Below the pieces are notes generated by a model that searched no databases, was not told where the DNA came from, and worked only from the letters and a program-made list of their open reading frames with translations. Made by a program: the position numbers and the translations under genes. Positions 32,782 through 41,993 of a DNA stretch of 64,000 nt are shown piece after piece (the stretch's first letter is position 1; every line of letters starts with the position of its first letter). This DNA comes from CBDDIP01 sp965279405. Its GTDB lineage: Bacteria > Actinomycetota > Acidimicrobiia > Acidimicrobiales > Ilumatobacteraceae. The stretch spans positions 4,464,001 through 4,528,000 of the forward strand of contig OZ257157.1 in NCBI GenBank assembly GCA_965279405.1. The letters are read 5' to 3'.

Positions 32782-33456
32782 TCAGGCGCTGCCGAGGTCG
32801 TCTCCGGCCTGATCACCAGCGTCGGCAAGCCGGAAGGAGAGCACGGCCTCGAGCGACTCGAGCATCTCGGCGAGGAGCGCCAGCCGCTCGGCCGGACCGC
32901 TCGCGGCGAGGAGCCGGTACTGGTCGTCGCTGCCCACAGGAGCGGCGGAGACGAGTCGGTACGACGCGTCGACGAGGTCCTCGCCGAGGGCGTCGCGGGT
33001 GATGCTCGTCGGGTCGGTGGCCGGGTCGCCGAGCTCCAACGCCAACGCGGCAGCACTGCGCACCCGGCCGAGGAGCCCGTCGATCGCCGACCACAGCGAT
33101 TCGCTGTCCGACTCGATCAGCGTGTCGGGCAGCTCGTCCACGTCGGCGAGCGGGTACGGGTCGTCGGGCAGCCAGGAGACGACGCGCATCCGTGCGGTGC
33201 CGACGGCGATGACCGCGTACCGTCCGTCGGGCAGCTCGGCCACCTGCACCATCCGGGCGATCGTGCCGACGTCGCGGCGGACGTCCCCGCCGCCGACCTC
33301 GCTCCCCCGTTCGATGAGCACCACGCCGAATTCGTGCTCGGGTGCCTCGACGCAGTCGCGCACGAGCTGGCGGTAGCGCGGCTCGAAGATGTTCAGCGGC
33401 AGCACGGATCCGGGCAGCAGCACCGACCCGAGGGGGAACATCGGCAGCGAGGTCAT
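32782..33456 (-). CDS. Lon N-terminal (substrate-binding) domain protein
   Basis: 224 aa. MFPLGSVLLPGSVLPLNIFE followed by PRYRQLVRDC is the standard Lon-N/PUA-like start, and GTIARMVQVAELPDGRYAVI the central strand pair. ATPase and protease domains of Lon are absent, as in the widespread stand-alone family. Role unknown. ATG overlaps the dacB stop (ATGA). Confidence 0.88.
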   Translation of the reverse strand: MTSLPMFPLGSVLLPGSVLPLNIFEPRYRQLVRDCVEAPEHEFGVVLIERGSEVGGGDVRRDVGTIARMVQVAELPDGRYAVIAVGTARMRVVSWLPDDPYPLADVDELPDTLIESDSESLWSAIDGLLGRVRSAAALALELGDPATDPTSITRDALGEDLVDASYRLVSAAPVGSDDQYRLLAASGPAERLALLAEMLESLEAVLSFRLADAGDQAGDDLGSA

Positions 33457-34880
33457 GATCGCGGCAGCAGTGCGGCGACCGTCGGCCCGGTCGGGTAGGC
33501 GCCGAGCGCCGTGGCGAGGTCGTCCCAGATCGGGCGGTACTCGGTCTTGTTGGAGATCGTGGTGCCGTTGAGGATCAGCGCGAACTGGATGCTGCCGCCG
33601 ACGTCGAGCGGCACGTAACCGGCGAGCGCCTTCGCTCCACCGTGGTTGAGCGTGCCGGTCTTGGCCCGGATCAACCCCGCCAGCGGTGCGTCGACGAACG
33701 CGTCCGACAGGGTGCCTCCGGCTGCGCCGCCCACCGGCATCCCGGCGCCGACGGCATCGTCCACGGTGCCGTGCTCGAGCACGCCGAGCATCGTCGTGCA
33801 CGTCATCTCGTCCTCGGTCGACAGACCCGACCCGTCCACGAGCGTCAACCCGTCGGTCGGGATGCCCCACTCGGCGAGCTTGTCGCGCACGACGCCGAGG
33901 CCCGCCTCGCGGCTGCCGGTGCCCGTCTCGTGGAAGGCGATCTCCTTGAGCACGAGCTCGGCGGTGTTGTTGTCGCTCGTGGTGAGCATCTCGGCGATCA
34001 CGCCCGGGAGAGCGATCGAGTTGATCGAGGCAACGACCTTCGACGATCCCGACGTGCCGGCCGACGCCGCGCCGCCGACGGTGACGCCGCGGGCGACGAG
34101 CTCGTCGATCAGCACCTGCGCGGCCCCGACGACCGGATCGTTGGAGCTCTTCGTCGGGCTCTCACGGGAGTCGTTGGCCAGCAGCGCCGACACGGGACCG
34201 CCGTCGGAGAAGCGGACGTCCTGCGGCCACGTCGGCGCGTACCACTCGTCGTCGTATCGACTCGCGTCGCCGACCACACCGCCGGTGATCGACGTGACGC
34301 CGGCGTCGACCACCGACTGGGCCAACGCCTCGATCGATGTGTGGTTGAACTCGGGGTAGTTGGCGCTCGGCCCTGCCCACCACGTGCTGGCCAGCAACGG
34401 GTCGCCACCGCCGACGAGGTACAGGTCGCCGGCGACGACGCCGTCGGCTCCGACGTCGCCGGTGACGGTGGTGGTGAAGGTGAAGTCGGCGCCGAGCACG
34501 TCGAGCGCGACGCGCGCCGTCAGCAGCTTCACGGTGCTCGCCGGACGCACCTTCACGGTCTCGTTCTTCGCTGCGACGAGCTGGCCATTGACTGCCACGG
34601 CGACGCACGACGTGCCGCCGACCTTGTCGAGCAACGGCTGCAGCGCGGCGGTGAACGCGGCGACGTTGACGTCGCGAGCGAGCGTGCCGGGGGCGCGACG
34701 AACGCTCAGCAACGGCGTGTCGATCGCCGCGCCCGACGAGGTCGAGTCCGATGGAGCGACGCCGTCCGTTGCGTTGCCGGCCTGGCTGTCGGCGAGCTTC
34801 CACACGCCGGCGAGCACGAGTGCCGGGACGGCGGCGGCGACCGCCAGCGCAGCGATGGGGTTCCTCCTGCGTGCCGTCAT
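33453..34880 (-). CDS. dacB: D-alanyl-D-alanine carboxypeptidase/endopeptidase (PBP4, S13 family)
   Basis: Cell-wall enzyme trimming peptidoglycan stem peptides or cross-links. 475 aa: N-terminal membrane anchor or signal (IAALAVAAAVPALVLAGVW), then Ser115-x-x-Lys118 in RPASTVKLL, the SDN of the second motif in TTSDNNTAE, and the third motif KTGTL in RAKTGTLNHGG. Active outside the cytoplasmic membrane. TAGGAT lies 9 nt before the ATG. Forms a unit with the Lon-N gene. Confidence 0.93.
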   Translation of the reverse strand: MTARRRNPIAALAVAAAVPALVLAGVWKLADSQAGNATDGVAPSDSTSSGAAIDTPLLSVRRAPGTLARDVNVAAFTAALQPLLDKVGGTSCVAVAVNGQLVAAKNETVKVRPASTVKLLTARVALDVLGADFTFTTTVTGDVGADGVVAGDLYLVGGGDPLLASTWWAGPSANYPEFNHTSIEALAQSVVDAGVTSITGGVVGDASRYDDEWYAPTWPQDVRFSDGGPVSALLANDSRESPTKSSNDPVVGAAQVLIDELVARGVTVGGAASAGTSGSSKVVASINSIALPGVIAEMLTTSDNNTAELVLKEIAFHETGTGSREAGLGVVRDKLAEWGIPTDGLTLVDGSGLSTEDEMTCTTMLGVLEHGTVDDAVGAGMPVGGAAGGTLSDAFVDAPLAGLIRAKTGTLNHGGAKALAGYVPLDVGGSIQFALILNGTTISNKTEYRPIWDDLATALGAYPTGPTVAALLPRS

Positions 34881-34892
34881 CTCGGGCGAATC

Positions 34893-35387
34893 CTACGACG
34901 GGCCGGTGCTCCGATCCGGGCACTCCGGCACCCGCTGCTTCCAGTACGGGTGGCCGTCGAGGTCGTCGACCCGCTCGAACCCGGCGCGGGCAGCGAGCGC
35001 CAGCGATCGCTCGTTCTCGGCACTGATCAGCAGCGTCGCCACCGTCCACGACGTGTCGCAAGCGAGGTGCTCCAGCAGCAGCCGCACGGCCCGCGTCGCG
35101 TACCCGTTGCCCCGGAACTCGGCGAACACGTTGTAGCCGACGTTGACCTCGTCGGGCTCCAGCCACGAGCGGGCGTGATCGTGATCGACCCAACCGACGA
35201 CGACGTCGCCGGGCAGGTCACCGACGACGATGCACGCCAGCGGTCGCGGCTCGGGATCGCCCGGGCCGAGGAAGCGGGCAAAGGCCTCGTCGCGTCCGGC
35301 GATCAACGTGGGGACGTCGTCGGCCGTCGACGGACGGATCGAGACGACACCATCGGTGCGGGGCTGCAGCTCGGTCACGCCGGTCAT
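34893..35387 (-). CDS. GNAT-family N-acetyltransferase (RimJ/RimL-like)
   Basis: 164 aa. VSIRPSTADDVPTLIAGRDE start, VVGWVDHDH, then the acetyl-CoA loop FAEFRGNGYATRAVRLLLEH and ISAENERSLALAARAGFERV, the pattern of the RimJ/RimL branch. Possible substrates include ribosomal proteins, peptides or antibiotics. It starts 41 bp from the divergent VOC gene and ends 12 bp before dacB. Confidence 0.85.
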   Translation of the reverse strand: MTGVTELQPRTDGVVSIRPSTADDVPTLIAGRDEAFARFLGPGDPEPRPLACIVVGDLPGDVVVGWVDHDHARSWLEPDEVNVGYNVFAEFRGNGYATRAVRLLLEHLACDTSWTVATLLISAENERSLALAARAGFERVDDLDGHPYWKQRVPECPDRSTGPS

Positions 35388-35428
35388 TCTCGTCGGCGAG
35401 GCCACTCGAGCTCGGCCAGAATGTGGGC

Positions 35429-35797
35429 ATGCTCGATCACCTTGGGATGCAGTGCCGCGACATGGCCGCCAGCTCACGCTTCTACGACACCGTCCTGGCC
35501 CCGCTCGGAGCGACGCGCCTGATGGACTTCGGCGTCGCCTACGGCTACGGCGTCGACAAGCCGGACTTCTGGATCAGCGTGCACGACTCGGGCGACGGCT
35601 TCAGCGAGTCGCACATCGCCTTCGCCGCGGAGTCGCGCGCACACGTCGATGCCTTCCACGCCGCAGCGATCAGCATCGGCGCCGAGGTGCTGCACGCGCC
35701 GCGGGTCTGGCCGGAGTACCACGAGCACTACTACGGCGCGTTCGTGCGCGACCCGGACGGCAACAACGTCGAGGCGGTCTGCCACACGCCGGGCTGA
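35429..35797 (+). CDS. VOC/glyoxalase-family protein
   Basis: 122 aa, one vicinal-oxygen-chelate module. It starts MLDHLGMQCRDMAASSRFYD with an early metal-ligand His; the C-terminal strand FVRDPDGNNVEAVCHTPG carries the Glu ligand. Family members are isomerases, dioxygenases or resistance proteins; the substrate is unknown. ATG 35429 was chosen because a CAGAAT box lies 6 nt upstream; GTG 35423 is two codons earlier. Confidence 0.85.
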   Translation: MLDHLGMQCRDMAASSRFYDTVLAPLGATRLMDFGVAYGYGVDKPDFWISVHDSGDGFSESHIAFAAESRAHVDAFHAAAISIGAEVLHAPRVWPEYHEHYYGAFVRDPDGNNVEAVCHTPG

Positions 35798-35812
35798 CCG
35801 GCAGCGCCGGAG

Positions 35813-37978
35813 CTACAGCGCGCGGCGCTGGCGGAAGCGGGAGTACTGCCACAGGTGGCCGAGCGCCGTGACGGCGCGGTTGCCGCTGGCGTAGCAGAGC
35901 CGCCCGGTGGCGCGCACGGTGGCCGGACCGGGGTTGTCCGGGTCGGCCACGGCGAGCTCGGTGGCGCACAGGATCGGCTTGTCGTACTGAACCGACAGGT
36001 CGTGTGCGGCCTGTGCGAATCGCTCGTCCTGGCGCTCGTGGTAGCTGACGATGCGATCGAGCCCGTAGCCGGGATGGAACCCGCCTTCGCGCATCAGGCG
36101 GGCCTGGTTGCTCTGGATCCCGAGGCCGAGGTAGATCACCGAGTGCACCTCGGGGTGGGCGGCGATCATCTCCAGCACCTCGGGGATCGTGTCACGGGTC
36201 TCGCCGCCGGCGCAGTCGACCGGGTTGTTGCGGCTCCACCGCGGTGGCAGCTTCGTGTCGATCTGCGCGGCGAGGTCGGCCGGCAGGGTCAGCAACGACA
36301 GTCGACCGTCGCGCACGATGGCATCGCTCGTCACCACGCCCCATCCACCGGCGGTGGTGAGGATGACGACGTTCGGGCCCTTCGGCAGCGGCTGCGTGGC
36401 GAACGTGGCTGCTGCCTCGAACGCCTCCTCCACGGTGGCCGCGCGGGTGACGCCCGCTTGACGGGCAGCGCCGTCGAAGACCTTGTCGTTCGCGGCGAGG
36501 GCGCCGGTGTGGCTGGCTGCCGCCTTCGCTCCACCTTCGGTGGCGCCACCCTTGACGACCACGAGCGGCTTCCGCGCGGCGACCGATGCAAAGCGCTCCA
36601 GCAGGGTGCGCCCGTCGACGATGCCCTCGACGTACGCAAGCGAGACACCGGTCGCGTCATCCTCCGCGTACCAGTCGAGGTAATCGGCCGGTGTGACCGC
36701 CGCAGCGTTGCCGGCGGACACGGCGCGGCTGATGCCGACTCCGGTCTGGCGGGCGTAGTTGAGGAAGCTGGACACGAAGTTGCCGCTCTGCGACGCCACC
36801 CCGATGCGGCCCGCCGGCGGGTACGGCGCAACGATCTGCGCGCACAGCTTGGCGGGGGTCGACACCACGCCCTGGCCGTTCGGACCGGCCAGCAAGATGC
36901 CGAGCTCGTCGGCCAGCGCGACCAGTTCGTCTTCGGCGATGCGACCTTCGTCGCCGGCCTCGCCGTAGCCGGCGCTCGTCAGGAACGCAGCCTTCACGCC
37001 CTTGGCGGCGCACGCACGCAGCAGGGCCGGGTTGGCGCTCGCCGGGGTGCACACGAACACGAGATCGATCTCGCCGTCGGGCAGCTCGGCGATGTCGGCG
37101 ACGGTCTTGATGCCGAGCACCTCCTCACCCTGCAGGTTGGTGCCGAAGACACCGCCGGCGAAGCCTGCGGCGAGGATGTTGTGCAGGCTGACGAAGCCGA
37201 ACTTGCCGGGATGCGAGCTGGCACCGGCGACGAGCACGCCCTTCGGTTCGAACAGGGCGCGGAACTGCGCATCGGTCGCCCGTGGCCGGATCACCGCTCG
37301 CTCCGACTCGGCGGTCTCGCCGAGCTCGACCAGCGCGTCGACGGCCACGACGGTCCCGTCGGCGGCGACGATCAACGGGTTGACGTCGATGCTGGCGATG
37401 TCCGGGCGCTCCACGGCCAACCGGCTCAACCCGACGATGACCGCCGCCAGCTGCACGCGGTCGATCGCCGCTTCGCCGCGGAACTCGCCGAGCAGCTTCT
37501 GCGTCGCCAGACCTTCGATCATCTCCTGCGCGTCGACGTCGCTCACGGGCACAGGGCGGAACACGACGTCGGCCAACGCCTCGGCGAGCACGCCACCGAC
37601 GCCGAGCATCACGTTCGCTCCGAACTGCGGATCGCGCACCAACCCGGCGATCAGCTCGCGGTTGCCGCTGATCATCGGCGCCACCAGCAGGCTGACGTCA
37701 CCGTCATCAGCGGTCGCCTTGCCGAGCAGCTCGCTCGACGCCGACTCGACGGCAGCGGCGTCGCCGAGGCGCAGCTTCACCAGCCCGCGTTCGGTCTTGT
37801 GGGCGATGGCGTCGCCACACAGCTTCACGACCACCGGGAAGCCGAGCTCGCCTGCCGCCGCTGCGGCGTCCGCAGCCGTCGCCACCTCGCGCTCGGGTGC
37901 CAGCGGCACGCCCGCGTCGCGCAGCAGCTGCTTCGACGCCGACTCCGACAGTGTGTGGCGAGTTTCGTGCGTGCTCAT
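35813..37978 (-). CDS. Acetate/acyl-CoA ligase, ADP-forming (fused subunits)
   Basis: NDP-forming acyl-CoA synthetase, 721 aa, joining the beta (ATP-grasp) part first (about 1-225: LLRDAGVPLAPE, FPVVVKLCGDAIAHKTERG) to the alpha CoA-binding part (about 240-721: FEPKGVLVAGASSHPGKFG, IGVASQSGNFVSSFLNYA, and AASHTGALAANDKVF). It interconverts an acyl-CoA plus ADP and phosphate with acid plus ATP. The order is beta-alpha; the acid is unknown. TACGGT lies 7 nt before the ATG. Confidence 0.87.
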   Translation of the reverse strand: MSTHETRHTLSESASKQLLRDAGVPLAPEREVATAADAAAAAGELGFPVVVKLCGDAIAHKTERGLVKLRLGDAAAVESASSELLGKATADDGDVSLLVAPMISGNRELIAGLVRDPQFGANVMLGVGGVLAEALADVVFRPVPVSDVDAQEMIEGLATQKLLGEFRGEAAIDRVQLAAVIVGLSRLAVERPDIASIDVNPLIVAADGTVVAVDALVELGETAESERAVIRPRATDAQFRALFEPKGVLVAGASSHPGKFGFVSLHNILAAGFAGGVFGTNLQGEEVLGIKTVADIAELPDGEIDLVFVCTPASANPALLRACAAKGVKAAFLTSAGYGEAGDEGRIAEDELVALADELGILLAGPNGQGVVSTPAKLCAQIVAPYPPAGRIGVASQSGNFVSSFLNYARQTGVGISRAVSAGNAAAVTPADYLDWYAEDDATGVSLAYVEGIVDGRTLLERFASVAARKPLVVVKGGATEGGAKAAASHTGALAANDKVFDGAARQAGVTRAATVEEAFEAAATFATQPLPKGPNVVILTTAGGWGVVTSDAIVRDGRLSLLTLPADLAAQIDTKLPPRWSRNNPVDCAGGETRDTIPEVLEMIAAHPEVHSVIYLGLGIQSNQARLMREGGFHPGYGLDRIVSYHERQDERFAQAAHDLSVQYDKPILCATELAVADPDNPGPATVRATGRLCYASGNRAVTALGHLWQYSRFRQRRAL

Positions 37979-38003
37979 CCGGCGAACCGTAGAGCGAGCG
38001 GCC

Positions 38004-38480
38004 TCACCCAGCCGAAACGGCTGGCGAGCTGACGTTGCTCGAGGAGACGTGGTACGTGAGGATCGATCTCGCCGCGATGCGCCCGTTGCTCTCGCACACC
38101 GCCTCGGCTTCGCAGAACACCATCGTGCGGCCACGCCGGACGATCCACCCCTCGGCGACGAGATCGGTCTGCACTGCGGCCGACAGGTACTGCACGTGCA
38201 TGTCGACGGTCGAGTACCGGACATCCGGCCCGTACGCCGCGCCGATGGCGGGCACGACGACAGAATCGAGCAACGACGCGATCGCTCCACCGTGGACGAC
38301 GCCTGCCGGCTGCTCGAGCACCGGGCGGAACGGCAGGCGCATCCGGCAGTAGTCGGTGCGCACCTCTTCGACGACGAGGCCGAGCAACGACGGGAAGTAC
38401 TCGCGCTCCCAGTTGCCGAAACCCGACCAACGGGCCAGCGCGGCCTCCGGCAACGGTGCGAACTGATCGGCGCGACTCAT
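38004..38480 (-). CDS. PaaI-family hotdog thioesterase
   Basis: 158 aa single hotdog domain that hydrolyses acyl-CoA thioesters. Family block QPAGVVHGGAIASLLDSVVV with the HGG turn and Asp, then YSTVDMHVQYLSAAV. It is coupled by an ATGA overlap to the alpha/beta hydrolase upstream and followed by the ADP-forming acyl-CoA ligase, so this group probably handles one set of acyl-CoAs. Confidence 0.87.
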   Translation of the reverse strand: MSRADQFAPLPEAALARWSGFGNWEREYFPSLLGLVVEEVRTDYCRMRLPFRPVLEQPAGVVHGGAIASLLDSVVVPAIGAAYGPDVRYSTVDMHVQYLSAAVQTDLVAEGWIVRRGRTMVFCEAEAVCESNGRIAARSILTYHVSSSNVSSPAVSAG

Positions 38481-39277
38481 GCCGGGTTGGCGACCGCGTC
38501 GGCGACGTGCGCCGTCAGCAACGTGGCGATGTCGCCGGCCAGCTCCTGGATGATGAGGTGCCCGCCGGGCAGCTCGACGAGCCGCGATCCGTCGATGCCG
38601 GCGGCCAGCGCCCTGCTGTGCTCGATGCCGCACCAGCGGTCCTCGACACCACCGATCACCAGCGTGGGTGCCGTGATCGACGTCAGCAGGTCGGCGATGT
38701 CCACCACGATGTCGAGGTCGAGGTGATCGGCCGAACCGGGCGCCAACGACCCCGCTCCGAGCGCCACCACACCGTCGAGCATCGGCTCGAGACCGGCGAT
38801 CGCTCCGGCCGTGAAGCCGTCGGCCACCGCGTAGCGCATGAACAGCTCCGGGCTGGCCTCGATCAGCCGCTTCCACAGATCGAACGTGAAGCGCTGGCGA
38901 GCGTCGGAGGTCACCCAACCGCAGAGCAACGTCGCGCTGCGCACCGCGCCCGCGTGACGCGCAGCGACGCCGGCAGCGACCACCGCGCCGAGCGAGTAGC
39001 CGGCGACGTGGTACCGCTGATGGCCGAGGTGGGCCATCACGGCGTGCGCCTGATCGGCGAGCCCGTCGACGGTCAGCGGCGCGTCGGAGCGAGGCGATTC
39101 TCCGGAGCCGGGGAACTCGACCAGCACGTGCTGCAGTCCGGCGTCGGCGGGCATCGCCCCGCGGACGAGGTCCCAACCGGTGCGGTTCATGGTCGTGCCG
39201 TGCAGGAACAGCACGGGCTCGCCGTCGCCCTCGACTGCGTAGCCGACGGTCTGCGATCCAACGTTCAAGGTGGGCAT
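38477..39277 (-). CDS. Alpha/beta-fold hydrolase
   Basis: 266 aa. VLFLHGTTMNRTGWD oxyanion region, nucleophile Ser in VAGYSLGAVVAA, acid in VIGGVEDRWC, and catalytic His in ELPGGHLIIQE. Esterase or lipase-like; substrate unknown. TACGGT lies 8 nt before the ATG. First gene of the unit with the thioesterase. Confidence 0.88.
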   Translation of the reverse strand: MPTLNVGSQTVGYAVEGDGEPVLFLHGTTMNRTGWDLVRGAMPADAGLQHVLVEFPGSGESPRSDAPLTVDGLADQAHAVMAHLGHQRYHVAGYSLGAVVAAGVAARHAGAVRSATLLCGWVTSDARQRFTFDLWKRLIEASPELFMRYAVADGFTAGAIAGLEPMLDGVVALGAGSLAPGSADHLDLDIVVDIADLLTSITAPTLVIGGVEDRWCGIEHSRALAAGIDGSRLVELPGGHLIIQELAGDIATLLTAHVADAVANPA

Positions 39278-39302
39278 GGGCGCCGACCGTAGCGGCGCGG
39301 CC

Positions 39303-39914
39303 CTACGGCACGAGAGCCGTGCGGAAGAACGTCGTGATGTGCTCGCGACGGCGACGCAGCGCCTCGCTCGCCAACGGGTCGTCGTCCAGCAGACCGCCGA
39401 GGAACGGCGCGTCGGAGAAGTAGCTCAGCAACGCGCCGTAGCCGGTGAGGAGCAGCTGTTCGGGGTCGTGCTCGCGGAACGTGCCGGCAGCCATCTCCCG
39501 GTTGAAGTAGTCGACGCTGCGATCCCACATCGGGCGCAGCACCGCAGCCAGGTCGATGCCCACGTGCGCGCCGGCGTCGAGCGCTTCGCGACGCATCAGG
39601 CGGACGTAGTCGTAGTTGTCGGCGAAGAAGTCGAAGCCGGCAGAGATCACCAGCTGCACCTTCTCCCAGCCGCGCTGCTGGGAGTCGACCGCGGTCGCCA
39701 GTCGCTCGAACCAGTCGCCGAGCAGCCGCTCGAAGACCTCGACGTACAGGGCCTCCTTCGAGGCGAAGTGGTGCAGCAGGCTCGGCCGGCGGATGCCGAC
39801 CCCTGCGGCGATGTCGTTGAGCGACGTGCCCTCGTAGCCGCCGTCGGCGAAGCACTTCAACGCCTCGGCGAGGATCAGCTCGCGCGTGCTGAGGGTCTCC
39901 CCATGATCAGCCAC
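39303..39914 (-). CDS. TetR-family transcriptional regulator
   Basis: 203 aa. N-terminal HTH: ILAEALKCFADGGYEGTSLN followed by DIAAGVGIRRPSLLHHFASKE. The C-terminal helical domain binds an unknown ligand. It is divergent from a fatty-acid desaturase gene with a perfect 16-bp palindrome between them, so its likely job is lipid-responsive repression of the desaturase. GTG 39914 was used; an ATG four codons in (39904) is an alternative. Confidence 0.88.
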   Translation of the reverse strand: MADHGETLSTRELILAEALKCFADGGYEGTSLNDIAAGVGIRRPSLLHHFASKEALYVEVFERLLGDWFERLATAVDSQQRGWEKVQLVISAGFDFFADNYDYVRLMRREALDAGAHVGIDLAAVLRPMWDRSVDYFNREMAAGTFREHDPEQLLLTGYGALLSYFSDAPFLGGLLDDDPLASEALRRRREHITTFFRTALVP

Positions 39915-39990
39915 TCAGACCACACCCTCGACTGCTGCCAAGGACCCACGCACCGACGGTCGCACGTGAGCGAGACTACCGGGGCCGGAG

Positions 39991-40006
39991 CCTACCGACT
40001 GGTAGG
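39991..40006. promoter_or_regulatory. Candidate TetR operator upstream of the desaturase
   Basis: CCTACC-GACT-GGTAGG, a perfect inverted repeat. It ends 13 bp before the desaturase -10 (40020-40025), so bound protein would cover the -35 region. Confidence 0.65.
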
Positions 40007-40019
40007 TAGACGGCTGTGC

Positions 40020-40025
40020 TACGCT
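40020..40025 (+). promoter_or_regulatory. Putative -10 box of the desaturase gene
   Basis: TACGCT, 7 nt before GTG 40033; leaderless type. Confidence 0.5.
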
Positions 40026-40032
40026 CGGGGGC

Positions 40033-40848
40033 GTGATTCGTGTGCTCGTCACCGCGTTCGCGGCCGGATTCGTCGTCACCATGATCGCCCAGGTCTGCAG
40101 CACCGTGTTCCTGCACCGAGCGCTCTCCCACCGGGCCGTGGCGCTGTCTCCGCCGGTCACCCAGGCCTTCCGCTTCATGCAGTGGATCACCACGGGCATC
40201 CGTCCCCGCCAGTGGGTGGCCGTGCACCGCAAGCATCACGCGTTCACCGACGTCGAGGGCGATCCGCACTCCCCTGTCCTGCTCGGGTGGATGAAGGTGC
40301 AGATGCAGAACGTGCGCCTCTACCGGCGTGAAGCACGCAACCCCGAGACGCTCGCCCGCTACGCCAAGGACCTGCCCGCCACCCGCGCCGATCGCCTGTT
40401 CTACGACCACGCGCTGTTCGGCTTGGCCATCGGCGTCGGCGTGCTGGTGCTCGTGTTCGGTCCGGTGATCGGTCTGCTGGCGGCGTTCGTGCACGTCAAC
40501 CTGTACCTCGGTGGCAGCGCCGCGGTGAACGCGATCGGGCACCACTTCGGCCGTCGCCCGTACCCCAACGGTGCGGGCAACCTGCAGTGGCTGGCCTTCC
40601 TCACCGCCGGCGAGGGGCTGCACAACAACCACCACGCCGCGCCGACGTCGGCGAAGCTGTCGCATCGGTGGTTCGAGATCGATCCCGGCTGGTGGGTGAT
40701 CAAGGTGCTCAGCTGGTTCCACCTGGCCAAGGTGCGCCTCACCGATCTGCGCCTGACGGCTCAGGCAGCGGCATCGCAGGCAGCGTCGAAGGCACAGGCG
40801 GCGGCGACGGCAGCCACCTCGCCGCGCCGCAAGGCCGTCTCCGGCTGA
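40033..40848 (+). CDS. Fatty-acid (acyl-CoA/acyl-lipid) desaturase
   Basis: Membrane di-iron desaturase, 271 aa, introducing a double bond into fatty acyl chains. Three His boxes: HRALSH, HRKHH and HNNHH, with membrane segments at the N-terminus (VLVTAFAAGFVVTMIAQV) and in the middle (GLAIGVGVLVLVFGPVIGLL). The C-terminal 35 residues are Ala/Gln/Lys-rich and probably disordered. Probably controlled by the divergent TetR. Confidence 0.9.
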   Translation: MIRVLVTAFAAGFVVTMIAQVCSTVFLHRALSHRAVALSPPVTQAFRFMQWITTGIRPRQWVAVHRKHHAFTDVEGDPHSPVLLGWMKVQMQNVRLYRREARNPETLARYAKDLPATRADRLFYDHALFGLAIGVGVLVLVFGPVIGLLAAFVHVNLYLGGSAAVNAIGHHFGRRPYPNGAGNLQWLAFLTAGEGLHNNHHAAPTSAKLSHRWFEIDPGWWVIKVLSWFHLAKVRLTDLRLTAQAAASQAASKAQAAATAATSPRRKAVSG

Positions 40849-40860
40849 CATCCTGACCGG

Positions 40861-41946
40861 ATGGTGATCGCCGCCGGCAGGGCTCTCGACGTACGCGGGT
40901 TCCGCGGTCCGACGAACGTGATCGTCGAGGATGGCCGCATCGCCGCGATCGAGCCGGCTGCCGGCGATGCGGACGGCCTCACGCTCGTCCCCGGGTTCGT
41001 CGACCTGCAGGTGAACGGGATCGACGACATCGACGTCAGCACCGCCACCGGGGCCGATTGGGATCGGCTCGACGGGCTGCTCCTCGATCAGGGCGTCACC
41101 ACGTGGTGCCCGACGTTGGTGACGATGCCACTCGACCGCTTCGCCCGCCCGTTGGCGGAGATCGGCTCGGCGATGGGCCGCCCGGCTGGTGGTCGGCCGT
41201 CGATCGCCGGCGCGCACCTCGAAGGTCCGTTCCTCGGTGGCGCGCCCGGCGCGCATCGGCCGCAGTGGATCATCCCCATCGACCTCGCCTGGATCGACGC
41301 GCTGCCCGACCACATCGCGGTGATGACGGTCGGTGCCGAGCAGACGGACGCGGCGACGGCCACCGCCCGGCTGACGTCGCGAGGAACGCTCGTCTCGCTC
41401 GGTCACACCACGGCCGAGTTCGACGAGCTCGATGCCGCCGCAGGGGCCGGCGCGTCGCTGACCACGCACCTCTTCAACGGGATGAGCGGACTGCACCACC
41501 GCACACCGGGCGTTGCCGCATGGGTCCTCGATCATCCGTCGGTCGCCGCGTCGATCATCGCCGATGGCGTGCACGTGCATCCGCGGATGATCAAGCTGGC
41601 GTTCTCGCTCCTCGGCCGCGACCGCGCCGTGCTCGTCACCGATGCGGTCGCCTGGCGAGCCGGCACCGTCGGCCCGGTGGGCATGGAGCTGCGTGACGGC
41701 GCACCTCGGTTGGCCGACGGCACGCTCGCCGGCAGCGCGGCGACCGTGGATCAGTGCCTCCGCGTGTGCATCGACGCAGGTGTCGCGCCGGACCTCGCTC
41801 TGCGCGCCGCCAGCACCAACCCGGCTCGCCTGCTCGGCCTCGCCGACCGCGGCACGATCGAGGTCGGCCGTCGCGCCGACCTCGTCGCGCTCGACGCCGA
41901 CTGGCACGTCCGCCACGTCTGGGTCGCCGGCGACCAGGTCCGGTAG
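40861..41946 (+). CDS. nagA: N-acetylglucosamine-6-phosphate deacetylase
   Basis: Amidohydrolase of amino-sugar recycling: GlcNAc-6-P to GlcN-6-P plus acetate. 361 aa: PGFVDLQVNG (no HxH, as in E. coli NagA), GAHLEGPFLGGAPGAH with the metal Glu, LVSLGHTTAEF, TTHLFNGMSGLHHR, IADGVHVHP, and LVTDA with the catalytic Asp. It follows the desaturase by 12 bp, possibly co-transcribed. No nagB or PTS genes are nearby. A hairpin terminator follows. Confidence 0.9.
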   Translation: MVIAAGRALDVRGFRGPTNVIVEDGRIAAIEPAAGDADGLTLVPGFVDLQVNGIDDIDVSTATGADWDRLDGLLLDQGVTTWCPTLVTMPLDRFARPLAEIGSAMGRPAGGRPSIAGAHLEGPFLGGAPGAHRPQWIIPIDLAWIDALPDHIAVMTVGAEQTDAATATARLTSRGTLVSLGHTTAEFDELDAAAGAGASLTTHLFNGMSGLHHRTPGVAAWVLDHPSVAASIIADGVHVHPRMIKLAFSLLGRDRAVLVTDAVAWRAGTVGPVGMELRDGAPRLADGTLAGSAATVDQCLRVCIDAGVAPDLALRAASTNPARLLGLADRGTIEVGRRADLVALDADWHVRHVWVAGDQVR

Positions 41947-41954
41947 TCCGGGCC

Positions 41955-41979
41955 GAAACCGTCGCTGAGCGACGGTTTC
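41955..41979. terminator. 11-bp hairpin between convergent nagA and PPOX genes
   Basis: GAAACCGTCGC (41955-41965), TGA loop, GCGACGGTTTC (41969-41979). It lies 8 bp after the nagA stop and 14 bp after the PPOX stop on the other strand. No long T-run follows, but it can act on both strands. Confidence 0.65.
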
Positions 41980-41993
41980 ACCGTGCACTTCGT

